Below, in pieces: positions 35,685 to 45,262 of a stretch of 64,000 nucleotides of DNA. Position numbers and translations under genes: made by a program. The stretch spans positions 186,001 through 250,000 of the forward strand of contig NZ_JAALXT010000002.1 in assembly GCF_011634775.1 (NCBI RefSeq), given 5' to 3'. Below the pieces are notes generated by a model. It searched no databases and was not told where the DNA came from. It worked only from the letters and a program-made list of their open reading frames with translations. This stretch comes from Thalassoroseus pseudoceratinae. GTDB lineage: Bacteria; Planctomycetota; Planctomycetia; Planctomycetales; Planctomycetaceae. How positions within the stretch are numbered: the first letter of the stretch is position 1; the number at the start of each line of letters is the position of its first letter.

Positions 35685-36308
35685 TCAGTCGATTTTCTCT
35701 TCAAGCAATGAAACCGCTTCCTCGAGTGTTCCGCGACGGAACGACTCTAAAATGGTGCGGTGTTCTTCGTAAATTTCCATTAGGTCGGAGTGACGCCGAC
35801 GTTGGACGCGGCGAAAGTGAGAGCGAATTCGTCCAACGAGCAGCTCCCAAATCGCAGTCATGTCGGGTTGGTCGAGTCGCAAGAGCAAGTGGTGATGAAA
35901 CGCAATGTCTTGCTCGGCGATGGCGTGTAGGTCTTCGGCTTCGCAGGCTTTCCGCATGTCTGCGAGGATGGAATCCCACTTTTCGAAATCCTCGTCAGTC
36001 AGGTCTTCGAAGATTTCCTGAAGAGCGTAGACTTCAAGCGTTCGTCGAATGGGAATAATCACAGCTCGAATTGCCTTGGGAGCTTCGGGGGCGACGACGG
36101 CACCGCAGTTCGGGCGATTCTCAAGCAAGCCTTGCAGGGACAACCGCTGCACCGCTTCACGAACGGCACCGCGTCCCACGCCGAACCGCTTGACCAATTC
36201 CGCTTCCGTAAGCCTTAAACCCTCCGGCATTCGACCGGACAGAATTTCCCCACGGAGCTGTTCAGCGACCTGAAGGGAACGGACGACGGGAATCTCTTTG
36301 GTGCCCAT
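35685..36308 (-). CDS. GntR-family transcriptional regulator, FCD (FadR-type) subfamily
   Basis: A 207-residue regulator. Residues 10-75 are the winged helix of GntR proteins (AEQLRGEILSGRMPEGLRLT, ELVKRFGVGRGAVREAVQRL). The C-terminal FCD effector domain (about 85-205) contains a metal-ligand pattern Asp/His, including the FHHHLLLRLDQPDM segment and the conserved EHRTILESFRRG. FCD proteins bind small carboxylates or acid sugars and commonly repress their catabolic genes. The gene is divergent from the cluster beginning at 36623, and the shared intergenic region has three palindromes overlapping two promoters, consistent with autoregulation. Confidence 0.92.
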   Translation of the reverse strand: MGTKEIPVVRSLQVAEQLRGEILSGRMPEGLRLTEAELVKRFGVGRGAVREAVQRLSLQGLLENRPNCGAVVAPEAPKAIRAVIIPIRRTLEVYALQEIFEDLTDEDFEKWDSILADMRKACEAEDLHAIAEQDIAFHHHLLLRLDQPDMTAIWELLVGRIRSHFRRVQRRRHSDLMEIYEEHRTILESFRRGTLEEAVSLLEEKID

Positions 36309-36421
36309 GTATGGGGTCTCAATTGTCAGTGTCGGCGTGTGGGCCGTGAATATCGATTTCGATGAAATTGGCTCAGTTGATGTGGGTCAGGAAGTCATCG
36401 AAGTGAACTAATGCGACGTTT

Positions 36422-36450
36422 TTTGTACTCAATGGATATTGGATTGTCAA
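36422..36450 (-). promoter_or_regulatory. Sigma70-like promoter for the GntR gene
   Basis: Read on the minus strand: TTGACA at 36450-36445, a 17-base spacer, and TACAAA at 36427-36422. The -35 is a perfect consensus and the -10 matches 4 of 6. It overlaps palindrome 1. The leader to the regulator ATG would be about 107 bases. Confidence 0.55.
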
Positions 36451-36506
36451 CAATTTGCTCCAAAAACTTCTGGATTGTTGACAATTGGCGGTTTATTGCT
36501 GACAAT
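36443..36506. promoter_or_regulatory. Three phased operator-like palindromes (putative GntR/FCD sites)
   Basis: Site 1 is ATTGTCAACAAT (36443-36454), site 2 its exact complement ATTGTTGACAAT (36474-36485), and site 3 the close variant ATTGCTGACAAT (36495-36506). Centres are 31 and 21 bases apart, close to three and two helical turns. The TTGT-N2-ACAA core fits the type of operator used by FadR-subfamily regulators. Sites 1 and 2 cover the -35 elements of the two divergent promoters, and site 3 covers the plus-strand -10, an arrangement expected for a repressor. Confidence 0.7.
36478..36506 (+). promoter_or_regulatory. Sigma70-like promoter of the catabolic cluster
   Basis: TTGACA at 36478-36483, a 17-base spacer and GACAAT at 36501-36506 (4 of 6 match to TATAAT). 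It is about 110 bases before the first ATG of the cluster at 36623. Operator-like palindromes 2 and 3 overlap its -35 and -10 elements. Confidence 0.55.
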
Positions 36507-36622
36507 CGTCCCCGGGCTGCTTGATCTCGGATGGTTGCTTCCTGGTGTCTGGGACAGAACAATGAGAACTGGAACCGGAAATCAGCGAAGCAGGCTGAGT
36601 GAGTGACTGGAGAATTCGGATC

Positions 36623-39600
36623 ATGACACGGTATGCGATGCTTGGGGTGATGGCTTTGGTAGTGTGGCTGTCGCTGTGTCATACCGGATCGTGCGCCGAG
36701 GCTTCTTCACAGCAGGCGGAGATTTCACCGGCGGATGCGGAGTTTTTTGAAAAATCGGTGCGGCCGCTTTTGGTCAATTCGTGTGGCGAATGTCATGGCG
36801 AGAAGAAACAGTGGGCCGGTTTGCGGATTGATTCACGAACCAATCTGCTCACGGGGGGAGATTCTGGACCGGCCATCGTGCCAGGTCATCCTGATGAGAG
36901 TTTGCTGATCTCCGCCGTTCGCCGGACCAGTTTTGAGATGCCGCCGGAGAAGCCATTGACGGCGTCTCAGGTTGCGATCCTCGAACGATGGATTCGTATC
37001 GGTGCTCCTTGGCCGAATGAAACACTGGTCCGTCCGACAAAATCCAGCCTCCTCGAAAGCCATTGGGCCTTTCAGCCCGTGATTGAACCGGGTGCACCGA
37101 GTGTCGCCGATGAGAAATGGGTGCGAACGCCCGTCGATGCGTTTGTGCTGGCAAAGCTTCGAGAGTCGCATTTGAATCCGTCGCCTCCCGCCGACCGACG
37201 AACGCTGATTCGCCGCTTGTCGTTCGATCTCACCGGACTTCCACCAGCCCCCGAAGACGTCGAGCGTTTCGTCAACGACCCCGCTCCCGACGCTTACGAG
37301 AAGCTTGTGGATGACTTGCTGGAATCTCCACAGTATGGGGAGCACTGGGCGAGAAAATGGTTGGATTTGGCTCGTTATTCGGACACGAAGGGGTACATGT
37401 ATGGCTGGGAAATTCGCCCGTTCATTCATGCTCCCGCGTATCGGGATTGGGTTGTTCAGGCGTTCAACGATGACCTGCCTTACAATCAATTTTTGCTCTT
37501 GCAGATTGCAGCCGATCAAGCTGCCCCGAAAGAACCGAATGCCCAATTGGCGATGGGGTTTCTTACCATCGGACGGAGATTCCTAGGCAACGAGCATGAC
37601 ATCATTGACGATCGCATTGATGTTCTCGGTCGCACGACGATGGGGCTCACGTTCGGGTGTGCACGTTGTCATGATCACAAGTACGACCCGATTCCAACGG
37701 CGGATTACTATTCGCTGTATGGAGTCTTCTGGAACAGCGTCAAGGAATTGACGCCGGCGATCGATTCATCGAAACCCATCGCCCCCCAATTCAAACAGCA
37801 GTTGGAAGAAAAACAGAACGCACTCCGCAAGGAAGTGGACCGCATGCGTGGTGTGGTTGCGGATCGGATGCGGGCTCGCATGACCGATTATCTGATCGCC
37901 CAGTTGGAACTCGAAAAACATCCGAACATTCCGTTTTCGCAAATCCTGTCGACGGATGACATCTTCCCGGTTTTCGTGGAGCGTTGGGAAGCGTTCTTGC
38001 GAAAGACGAATTCGGAGAGGCATCCCGTGTTCGTGCCGTGGCATCGGTTTGCGGCGATCGAGTCTGAGTCGTTCGCCGCCGAAGCACCAAAGGTGCTCCA
38101 AGAGTTGCAAGAACTCGACGCGGACGAAGTCTCTCCATTGGTGATGAACTCATTCTCCACGCCGCCGAAGTCGATGCGGGAAGTCGCGGAGCGTTACGGA
38201 GCGTTGTTCACGCAGATTGATCAAGAGTGGCGGCAAGCATTGGCGGCGGCGAAGAGTTCCAACAGCCCGCAACCGGAAAGACTCGCGGATCCGGAGCACA
38301 ACGCGATTCGAGACGTGTTATATGCGGAGGGTTCGCCGTGTGTTGTTCCCGATGTGCATCTTGCAGAAATCAGCACGTATTTTTCGACGCGATCGGAACT
38401 TCCCGGTTTGTGGAAACACCAAACCGCTTTGGAGAAACTGCTGCTAAACTCACCCGACGCTCCGCCGTTCGCAGTGCGACTAGTCGATCGAAAAACCATC
38501 GAAGAACCGCGGATATTCCGCCGTGGCAATCACCTCACCAAGACCGAGGAGGTTCCACGCCGACTACCGCTGATTCTAGCACGGCAAGACCGCAAACCGT
38601 TCCAGCATGGGAGTGGGCGGTTGGAATTGGCTCAGGCGATTGTTTCGCCGGACAATCCGCTAACGGCTCGGGTGTGGGTCAATCGGATTTGGCAGCATCA
38701 TTTTGGCACAGGGATTGTTCCGACGCCCAGTGACTTTGGTGCTCGGGCAGCGAAGCCGCCTCATGCGGAGTTGTTGGATTGGCTCGCGACTCAACTGGTC
38801 GAGAGTGGATGGAGCTCGAAAGCCATCCACCGACAGATTCTGCTTTCGTCGGCGTATCGACAGGGATCACGCGGCCCGGTTGACAATGCGATTCAGGAAC
38901 TCGCGGAACGCGTCGATCCGGGGAACTCTCTCATCTGGAAGAATCCTGCACACCGGTTGACGTTCGAGGAATTTCGGGATGCGATGTTGACCGCATCGGG
39001 CGATTTGACGTTGCAACTTGGTGGACGTGGAAAGCCGTTGTTTGGTGGCAACGACGGAAATCGACGTCGCTCACTTTATGGATACATCGACCGCGAACGT
39101 TTGCCGAATGCGTATCGAGTCTTCGATTTCGCCAATCCTGATCTGCATATTCCGGAACGCTCGCAAACGACGGTGCCGCAACAAGCCTTGTTCGGGCTGA
39201 ATCATCCGTTTGTGGCCGTTCGAGCACGACGTTTGGCTGCCTTGATCGAGGCGATGCCGCATGCGTCACCGGAAGAACGTATCGAGCAACTCTTTCAACG
39301 CGTCTATCAGCGGGCTCCCACGCCACAACAAAGGGAGGCCGCATTGCGATTCGTTTCCGCCCCCAAATCCGAAAGTCAACGCCCGCTGACTTCCCGTCAG
39401 TTGGCGTGGCAATACGGTTATGGGGCCGTCGATGAAGCCGGGACCGCGATCCAGAGTTTTCAGCCATTGCCGTACTTCAACGGGACGGCTTGGCAAGGCG
39501 GAGGCAGATGGCCCGATTCCAAACTCGGTTGGGCGCAATTGACGGCGAGTGGAGGGCATCCAGGCAATGACCACAAACACGCCGTAATTCGTCGTTGGAC

Positions 39601-40006
39601 CGCAAAACGCGATGCGACGGTTTCCATCGACTCTGATGCACGGCACGAAGTCGCTGCGGGCAACGGGATTCGGTGTTGGATCATTTCCAGTCGGCAGGGA
39701 GTGTTGAGTCAGTTTACGCTGCATGACTCCGCACAGACGTTGAAGATCGAATCGGTAAAAGTGCAAGCCGGGGACACATTGGATTTTGTTGTCGACATCA
39801 ACGGCAATCTCAACAGCGATCAGTATCTTTGGTCGATTGCCATTGACGAACTCGGAACCGTGGCGGGGACACCGGCTGACGAGAAATCGAATCAATCGTG
39901 GAATTCGGTCGAGGACTTCACCGGTCCAAAGACGCAAAACTTGAAGCCCTGGGAACAGCTTGCACAAGTGCTGTTGTTGTCGAACGAATTTCTGTTCGTG
40001 GACTGA
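36623..40006 (+). CDS. PSCyt1-DUF1549-DUF1553 giant secreted protein with C-terminal beta-rich insert
   Basis: A 1127-residue secreted protein and first gene of the GntR-controlled cluster. Signal peptide (ending GSCAEA), PSCyt1 with NSCGECHGEKKQ, DUF1549 (RRLSFDLTGLPPAPEDVERF; CARCHDHKYDPI) and DUF1553 are in order. Inside DUF1553, close to the C-terminus, about 130 residues of beta-rich sequence are inserted (FNGTAWQGGGRWPDSKLGWA, then DTLDFVVDINGNLNSDQYLW). The family ending LLLSNEFLFVD follows. The insert resembles a carbohydrate-binding beta-sandwich, which is inference. The DUF1501 gene starts 48 bases downstream. Start ATG 36623 has GGAGAA upstream. Confidence 0.88.
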   Translation: MTRYAMLGVMALVVWLSLCHTGSCAEASSQQAEISPADAEFFEKSVRPLLVNSCGECHGEKKQWAGLRIDSRTNLLTGGDSGPAIVPGHPDESLLISAVRRTSFEMPPEKPLTASQVAILERWIRIGAPWPNETLVRPTKSSLLESHWAFQPVIEPGAPSVADEKWVRTPVDAFVLAKLRESHLNPSPPADRRTLIRRLSFDLTGLPPAPEDVERFVNDPAPDAYEKLVDDLLESPQYGEHWARKWLDLARYSDTKGYMYGWEIRPFIHAPAYRDWVVQAFNDDLPYNQFLLLQIAADQAAPKEPNAQLAMGFLTIGRRFLGNEHDIIDDRIDVLGRTTMGLTFGCARCHDHKYDPIPTADYYSLYGVFWNSVKELTPAIDSSKPIAPQFKQQLEEKQNALRKEVDRMRGVVADRMRARMTDYLIAQLELEKHPNIPFSQILSTDDIFPVFVERWEAFLRKTNSERHPVFVPWHRFAAIESESFAAEAPKVLQELQELDADEVSPLVMNSFSTPPKSMREVAERYGALFTQIDQEWRQALAAAKSSNSPQPERLADPEHNAIRDVLYAEGSPCVVPDVHLAEISTYFSTRSELPGLWKHQTALEKLLLNSPDAPPFAVRLVDRKTIEEPRIFRRGNHLTKTEEVPRRLPLILARQDRKPFQHGSGRLELAQAIVSPDNPLTARVWVNRIWQHHFGTGIVPTPSDFGARAAKPPHAELLDWLATQLVESGWSSKAIHRQILLSSAYRQGSRGPVDNAIQELAERVDPGNSLIWKNPAHRLTFEEFRDAMLTASGDLTLQLGGRGKPLFGGNDGNRRRSLYGYIDRERLPNAYRVFDFANPDLHIPERSQTTVPQQALFGLNHPFVAVRARRLAALIEAMPHASPEERIEQLFQRVYQRAPTPQQREAALRFVSAPKSESQRPLTSRQLAWQYGYGAVDEAGTAIQSFQPLPYFNGTAWQGGGRWPDSKLGWAQLTASGGHPGNDHKHAVIRRWTAKRDATVSIDSDARHEVAAGNGIRCWIISSRQGVLSQFTLHDSAQTLKIESVKVQAGDTLDFVVDINGNLNSDQYLWSIAIDELGTVAGTPADEKSNQSWNSVEDFTGPKTQNLKPWEQLAQVLLLSNEFLFVD

Positions 40007-40053
40007 GATACTTGAGAGTGATAAGCCGCCTAACACAAGTCATGGGAACGCTG

Positions 40054-41463
40054 ATGCAACATAAACAGGTGATGGAATTGGATCGGCGTTCGCTCCTGCA
40101 ACGTGTGGGGATGGGGCTGGGAACTTTGGGACTGGCGGGCATCGTCGGCGATCCCAATTCACAGGCGACTCAAGCGGCACTCACCGGTGGAAAACTGCCG
40201 CACTTTCCGAGCAAAGTGAAACGGGTGGTTCACTTCTTCCTCAACGGTGGACCGTCCCACGTCGACACATTCGATCCGAAACCGATGCTCAAAAAGTACG
40301 AAGGCCAAGCCCCCCCGGTGAGCTTGGCCACAGAACGCAAAACAGGGGCCGCGTTTGCGTCACCGTTTTCGTTTCGGAAATTCGGGGAAAGCGGCATCGA
40401 AGTCAGTGAGTTGTTCTCCAAGACGGCGAAGCACATCGACGATATCGCCGTCATCCGCTCAATGTACGCCCAGGTCCCGAATCATGAACCGTCGTTGATG
40501 CTGATGAACTGTGGCGATTCGGTGCTTCCCCGACCAAGCGTGGGTTCGTGGGTCTTGTACGGATTGGGCTCGGAAAATCAGAATCTGCCGGGTTTTATCG
40601 TCATGTGCCCGAAAGGGTTGCCGGTCAAAGGGGCCGACAATTGGCAATCGGGGTTTTTGCCGGGAGCGTTTCAGGGCACGTACGTCGATCCCCAGCATCA
40701 GCAGATCGACAAGCTCATCGAGAACATCCGCAGCACGCATGCAACCACCCAAATTCAACGTCGGCAATTGGATCTCTTACGGACATTCAACCGGGAACAT
40801 CAGTCCGCACGCGACGATGATCGACTGAATTCACGGATTCAATCGTTTGAGTTGGCGTTCCGGATGCAAATGGAAGCCGCGGATGTCTTCGACATCCAAA
40901 AGGAGCCCAAGTCGATTCAGGAAATGTATGGCAGCGGCGTGCATGGTCGGCAAACCCTGATCGCTCGTCGGTTACTCGAACGCGGAGTGCGATATGTGCA
41001 ACTTTGGCATGGAGGTGGCCAACCGTGGGACAATCACAAGGACATCGAAAATCATCATCGTAGGCTCGCTAGGGAAATTGACCAGCCGATTTCCGCGTTG
41101 CTGACCGACCTGAAACAACGCGGCATGTTCGAGGACACGTTGGTTCTGTGGGGCGGCGAATTCGGCCGCACGCCGACGGTGGAACTGACCGGCGAAGGTA
41201 AGTCGCGGTTGGGGCGGGATCATAATCACTACGGTTTCACAGTGTGGATGGCTGGCGGCGGTGTTCGCGGTGGAACTGTCCGTGGAGCCACCGACGACTT
41301 TGGTTTTCAAGCCGTCGAAACCCCGACCGCCGTACACGACTTGCATGCCACGATGTTGCACCTCTTGGGCTTTGATCATGAGAAGCTCACGTATCGCTAC
41401 GCCGGACGCGATTTCCGTCTGACCGATGTGCATGGGCATGTTTTGCACGACATCCTGCGTTAG
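40054..41463 (+). CDS. DUF1501 secreted protein with Tat-type signal
   Basis: A 469-residue DUF1501 protein. The N-terminus has DRRSLLQRVGMGLGTLGLAG, a twin-arginine-type signal. Family hallmarks are FFLNGGPSHVDTFDPKPMLK, IAVIRSMYAQVPNHEPSLML, the WGGEFGRTPTVEL motif and GRDHNHYGFTVWMAGGG. The final YRYAGRDFRLTDVHGHVLHD is the usual C-terminus. It follows the PSCyt/DUF1553 gene and precedes the hydrolase gene by 38 bases, all on the plus strand. ATG 40054 is chosen for a GGGAA ahead of it; in-frame Met codons at 40042 and 40072 are alternatives. Confidence 0.9.
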   Translation: MQHKQVMELDRRSLLQRVGMGLGTLGLAGIVGDPNSQATQAALTGGKLPHFPSKVKRVVHFFLNGGPSHVDTFDPKPMLKKYEGQAPPVSLATERKTGAAFASPFSFRKFGESGIEVSELFSKTAKHIDDIAVIRSMYAQVPNHEPSLMLMNCGDSVLPRPSVGSWVLYGLGSENQNLPGFIVMCPKGLPVKGADNWQSGFLPGAFQGTYVDPQHQQIDKLIENIRSTHATTQIQRRQLDLLRTFNREHQSARDDDRLNSRIQSFELAFRMQMEAADVFDIQKEPKSIQEMYGSGVHGRQTLIARRLLERGVRYVQLWHGGGQPWDNHKDIENHHRRLAREIDQPISALLTDLKQRGMFEDTLVLWGGEFGRTPTVELTGEGKSRLGRDHNHYGFTVWMAGGGVRGGTVRGATDDFGFQAVETPTAVHDLHATMLHLLGFDHEKLTYRYAGRDFRLTDVHGHVLHDILR

Positions 41464-41501
41464 CTCTCGAATTTCGTTTCCATCAGTAGAGTCATTCTCG
41501 C

Positions 41502-42533
41502 ATGTCCCGAACCATCGTCCGACCCAAGTTGCTTGATTTTGAATCTCCAGGCCGCCGCGATTACTGGGTCGCCTTGGAACACGACAGCATCTGGGGGGAC
41601 CATCTGATTCCGCTCACCGTTTGGGTCGGGCCGGAAGCTCAAGCTGGCGAAGGATTGGTGTCGTTCGGTTCAAATCATGGCAACGAATACGAAGGACCGA
41701 TCGCGCTGAAGGGATTGATGCGCGACATTCGCACGGAAGATGTCCGGGGACGAATCATCTTCATTCCGGTGTTGAACCCATCGGCATTCCGGGCCGGGAC
41801 ACGAGAAAGCAGTCGACTGGATGACGGCGTGAACCTCAATCGCGCGTTTGTTGACGGTGCTGGGAAGACGCCGGCGTTATCTGGAATCACCCATCGCATT
41901 GCCGACTTCGTTCGCCAACACATTTGGCCGCAAGTGCATATCGTGATTGATTTGCACTCCGGCGGGCACGTCGCAAGATTCTCCCATTGTGCGAGTTTTC
42001 ATCCGGTCGACGATCCCGGTTTGTCTGCCAAGATCGAAGAAACCGCGCGTTGGTTTGGCACACCGAGCTTGATGGTCTATCAGAACGTGACACCAGGGTT
42101 GTTGCCCAGTGAGGCGGAGCGACTTGGGAAAATCACGGTGGGGACGGAACTCGGTTGGGGGGCCGCTGTTGATCCGGTGGGGGTGCGATACGCTCGGCAG
42201 GGAGTTTTGGCCGCTTTGATTCACAACGATTTAATGCAAGGCACGATCGAACCGATCGCGTTTCATGCGGCGGGTAAGCAGAAGAAATTGGAAATTGTCG
42301 ATCGCGAATGCTACACGCTCGCACCGTTCGATGGACACTACGAACCGCTCTTGGAATGCGGCACAGTTGTGAAAGCCAATGACACCATCGGGCGTCTTCA
42401 CGATTTCGATCACATTGACATGGAACCATGGCCGGTGAAAGCCGGTGTCGATGGTGTGGTACTTGCTCAGGCGTGGGGAGCGGCCGTTCCGCGTGGGCAA
42501 CACATCGTCGTCGTGGGGCGAGTTATTGACTAG
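41502..42533 (+). CDS. Succinylglutamate desuccinylase/aspartoacylase (AstE/AspA) family protein
   Basis: A 343-residue zinc hydrolase of the M14-like AstE/AspA group. The zinc ligand motif HGNEYEG (residues about 68-74), the VNLNRAF segment and the third ligand in VIDLHSGG are all present, as is a C-terminal beta domain (FDGHYEPLLECGTVVKANDT). The family deacylates N-acyl amino acids or related amides. The protein has no signal peptide, so it is cytoplasmic. It is cotranscribed with an enolase-superfamily enzyme and an M81 protein, suggesting removal of an acyl or amide group from an imported acid. The exact substrate is unknown. Confidence 0.88.
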   Translation: MSRTIVRPKLLDFESPGRRDYWVALEHDSIWGDHLIPLTVWVGPEAQAGEGLVSFGSNHGNEYEGPIALKGLMRDIRTEDVRGRIIFIPVLNPSAFRAGTRESSRLDDGVNLNRAFVDGAGKTPALSGITHRIADFVRQHIWPQVHIVIDLHSGGHVARFSHCASFHPVDDPGLSAKIEETARWFGTPSLMVYQNVTPGLLPSEAERLGKITVGTELGWGAAVDPVGVRYARQGVLAALIHNDLMQGTIEPIAFHAAGKQKKLEIVDRECYTLAPFDGHYEPLLECGTVVKANDTIGRLHDFDHIDMEPWPVKAGVDGVVLAQAWGAAVPRGQHIVVVGRVID

Positions 42534-42604
42534 CGACACACTCACACAGACCGTCATCGCGATTGGCGATCGACGAACATTACCCTTTATTGAGAACCGA
42601 CTCG

Positions 42605-43726
42605 ATGAAAATCACTCAGATCGTCGTTCAAATTCTTCGTATCAAAAATGTGGAGGCAAAAACCGCAAGCAGCCAAGATTCCGTTTTGGTTCGTGTCCGG
42701 ACTGACAATGGCTTGGAAGGTGTCGGCGAAGCAGACTCGTCCCCCGAGATGGTTAAAGCCGTCATCGACGCTCCGTTTAGCCACAACGTCGCCACGGGAC
42801 TTCGCCAAATCTTGATCGGCGAGAACCCGCTTGAGACCGATCGCCTTTGGGAGAAGATGTACCGCAGTACGATGTATTGTGGACGGCGATCGGTCACGAT
42901 CACCGCGATGGCCGCGATCGACATGGCGTTGTGGGACATCAAAGGGAAGCAATTTGGCGAGCCGATTCACCGTCTGTTAGGTGGGAAGAAACACGATCGC
43001 ATTCAGGCGTACGCGTCGATCCTGTTCGGCAAGGACGGAAACGAAACTGCGAAGATCGGCGAACGTTGGCGAGAATACGGTTACAACGCCGTCAAGTTCG
43101 GCTGGGAACCAATGGGGCAAAGCGAAGCGGTCGACGTCGACTTGGTTCGAGGCGCTCGTGAAGGGCTCGGAGACGATGCCACCTTGCTCGTCGATGCCGG
43201 TTGTGTGTGGGATGCTCGCACCGCACTTGATCGAGCCAAAGCCTTCGCGGATTACCGAATCGGTTGGTTGGAAGAACCGTTGCGACCCGATGATTACGAA
43301 GGTTATCGCTGGCTCCGAGATCGTTCGCCGGTGCCGATTGCCTCGGGCGAAGAGGAGTGCGGACGATACTCGTTCCGCCCGCTGATCGACGGACGTTGCT
43401 TGGATGTCTATCAGGTCGATCTGTCCCGCAACGGTTTCAGCGAATCCAATTACATTCGTCAGCGTGTCGAAGAAATTGGGGCTCGGCTGTGCAATCACTG
43501 CTACACCAGTCCCGTTACGGTGGCGGCGAGCATTCATTGGCTGAGCACGTGCCGCGATGCGTTCATCTTCGAAGACTGCGTGGAAGACTCGCCGCTGCGT
43601 CACGAACTGACCGAAGAAAAGATTCAAGCGGTCGACGGATGGATCTCACCGCCTGATCGCCCTGGTTTGGGTGTCACGATCAATGAGGACTTCGTGAAAT
43701 CAACGTTGATCGACGAGTCTTGTTAA
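42605..43726 (+). CDS. Mandelate racemase/muconate lactonizing enzyme family protein (enolase superfamily)
   Basis: A 373-residue enzyme. The N-terminal capping domain covers residues 1-125 and the TIM barrel the rest. Metal ligands lie in LLVDAGCVWD, WLEEPLRPDD and IASGEEECG. A base-like Lys is present in NAVKFGWEP, although the usual KxK reads KFG. The His/Asn region is LCNHCYTSPVT. Such enzymes abstract a proton alpha to a carboxylate and either racemise or dehydrate acid sugars. Its place between an AstE-type hydrolase and an MFS anion carrier supports an acid-sugar or hydroxyacid substrate. ATG 42605 is preferred because it starts the capping domain (MKITQIVVQI). Confidence 0.9.
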   Translation: MKITQIVVQILRIKNVEAKTASSQDSVLVRVRTDNGLEGVGEADSSPEMVKAVIDAPFSHNVATGLRQILIGENPLETDRLWEKMYRSTMYCGRRSVTITAMAAIDMALWDIKGKQFGEPIHRLLGGKKHDRIQAYASILFGKDGNETAKIGERWREYGYNAVKFGWEPMGQSEAVDVDLVRGAREGLGDDATLLVDAGCVWDARTALDRAKAFADYRIGWLEEPLRPDDYEGYRWLRDRSPVPIASGEEECGRYSFRPLIDGRCLDVYQVDLSRNGFSESNYIRQRVEEIGARLCNHCYTSPVTVAASIHWLSTCRDAFIFEDCVEDSPLRHELTEEKIQAVDGWISPPDRPGLGVTINEDFVKSTLIDESC

Positions 43727-43760
43727 CCATCGCTCACCCGACTCCCAGGGAGCTTTGCTC

Positions 43761-45260
43761 ATGCGCGGGCTGCGGATTTTGGTGGCGGAGTACATCCACG
43801 AGATCTCCTCGTTCAACCCCGTCCCCACAAGATACACCGACTTCTTAATGAACTTCGGACCGGAAATTTTCTCGCACCACGAAAAAATGGGAACCGAGGT
43901 CCATGGGGCTCTCAGCGTGTTCCGACAGCGACCGGAGGTGGAAGTGATTCCCACGTCGAGTGCTCGTGGGATCACTTCGGGCGGCGTCATTCCGGCTGCG
44001 GATTTCGCTCGGATCGAAACGGAATGGCGGGAGAGCATCGAAGCCGCCGGTCCAGTTGACGGTGCGTATTTCGCGTTGCACGGGGCGACGGCCACAGAAG
44101 ACGAAGACGATCCCGAAGGCCGATTGTTGGAAATCGCTCGGGAACTTCTTGGTGAGTCAATACCGTTCGTTGCATCATTCGACATGCACGGCATCCTCAC
44201 GGATCGGATGATGAAGCACTGCGATGCGATTACAGTTTACCACACGTATCCGCACGTCGATTTTCAACGCACCGGAGAGCAAGCGGCCCAATTGTTGATG
44301 GATCGACTGGATGACAAGGTCCAACCGGTCATGGCGAAAGTCGAAATCCCCGCGCTCGTGCGTGGCGATGAACTGATCACGGAAACCGGCCGATTTGGAA
44401 GATTGATCGATCAAGCCAAAGAGATCGAACAAACCGACGTGGGACTTTCAGCGGGGTTCTTCATCGGCAATCCCTTTACGGACGTACCGGAACTTCGAAG
44501 CTACGCCGTCGTCGTCACCGATAATGCCCCAGATTTGGCGGCCGAGTCCGCGGAACGTCTGGCGAATCAGTTTTGGGAACAGCGAGCCCACATGCAGGCT
44601 CAGCTCACACCAATGACCGAAGGTGTGCGACAAGCGTTATCGACCACGAAGCCCGTTGCACTGGTCGATGCCGCCGACGCGACAAGTTCGGGAGCATCCG
44701 GAGACAGCTTGGAAATCGTGCGGGAATTGCTCGCACAACAATGTTCGCGTTCGGTGTTGGCTCCGGTTGTGGATCGGGACGCGGTGGATGCCGCATTCAA
44801 TGCGGGCGTGGGAAGAACGATTTCGATCGAGGTTGGCGGAGCGTTGGATTCTCAGCGATTCCAACGTGTTCCGCTCACCGGGGAAGTGCGGTTGTTATCG
44901 GATGGCCGTTTCCGGAGTGAATCGTTCACGTGGGAATGGAACTCCGGCCGGACCGCCGTGTTTGAATCAGGCCAATTGACCTTGGTGATGACAAGTCGAC
45001 CGGTGCACTTGTTCGATCGTTCGTTGTTCTTGGCACACGGTCAAAATCCGCAGGACTTCGACATCACCATTGTGAAATCCCCTCATTGTCAGCACCACAT
45101 GTACGCGGCGTGGTGTGACATGATTCATATCGACGCGCCAGGGGCAACAAGCGCCAACTTGCCTTCTCTCGGGCATAAGAAAAGCCGGCGACCGGTGTTT
45201 CCACTCGATCCCGAGATCACTTGGAAACCGGTGGCCCGATTCTTTAGTAGGAACAAGTAG
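43761..45260 (+). CDS. M81 family (MlrC-type) metallopeptidase
   Basis: A 499-residue protein. The N-terminal domain has the family start RILVAEYIHEISSFNPV, a GAYFALHGA segment and the metal-site FDMHG and YHTYPHVDFQRTGEQAA (His/Asp ligands). The MlrC C-terminal domain contains DAADATSSGASGDSLEIVRE. MlrC proteins are known from microcystin degradation, but the family is widespread with other roles and generally cleaves small amide or peptide bonds. AGGGAG precedes the ATG at 43761, and the next gene begins two bases after its stop, so they are coupled. Confidence 0.9.
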   Translation: MRGLRILVAEYIHEISSFNPVPTRYTDFLMNFGPEIFSHHEKMGTEVHGALSVFRQRPEVEVIPTSSARGITSGGVIPAADFARIETEWRESIEAAGPVDGAYFALHGATATEDEDDPEGRLLEIARELLGESIPFVASFDMHGILTDRMMKHCDAITVYHTYPHVDFQRTGEQAAQLLMDRLDDKVQPVMAKVEIPALVRGDELITETGRFGRLIDQAKEIEQTDVGLSAGFFIGNPFTDVPELRSYAVVVTDNAPDLAAESAERLANQFWEQRAHMQAQLTPMTEGVRQALSTTKPVALVDAADATSSGASGDSLEIVRELLAQQCSRSVLAPVVDRDAVDAAFNAGVGRTISIEVGGALDSQRFQRVPLTGEVRLLSDGRFRSESFTWEWNSGRTAVFESGQLTLVMTSRPVHLFDRSLFLAHGQNPQDFDITIVKSPHCQHHMYAAWCDMIHIDAPGATSANLPSLGHKKSRRPVFPLDPEITWKPVARFFSRNK

Positions 45261-45262
45261 CG

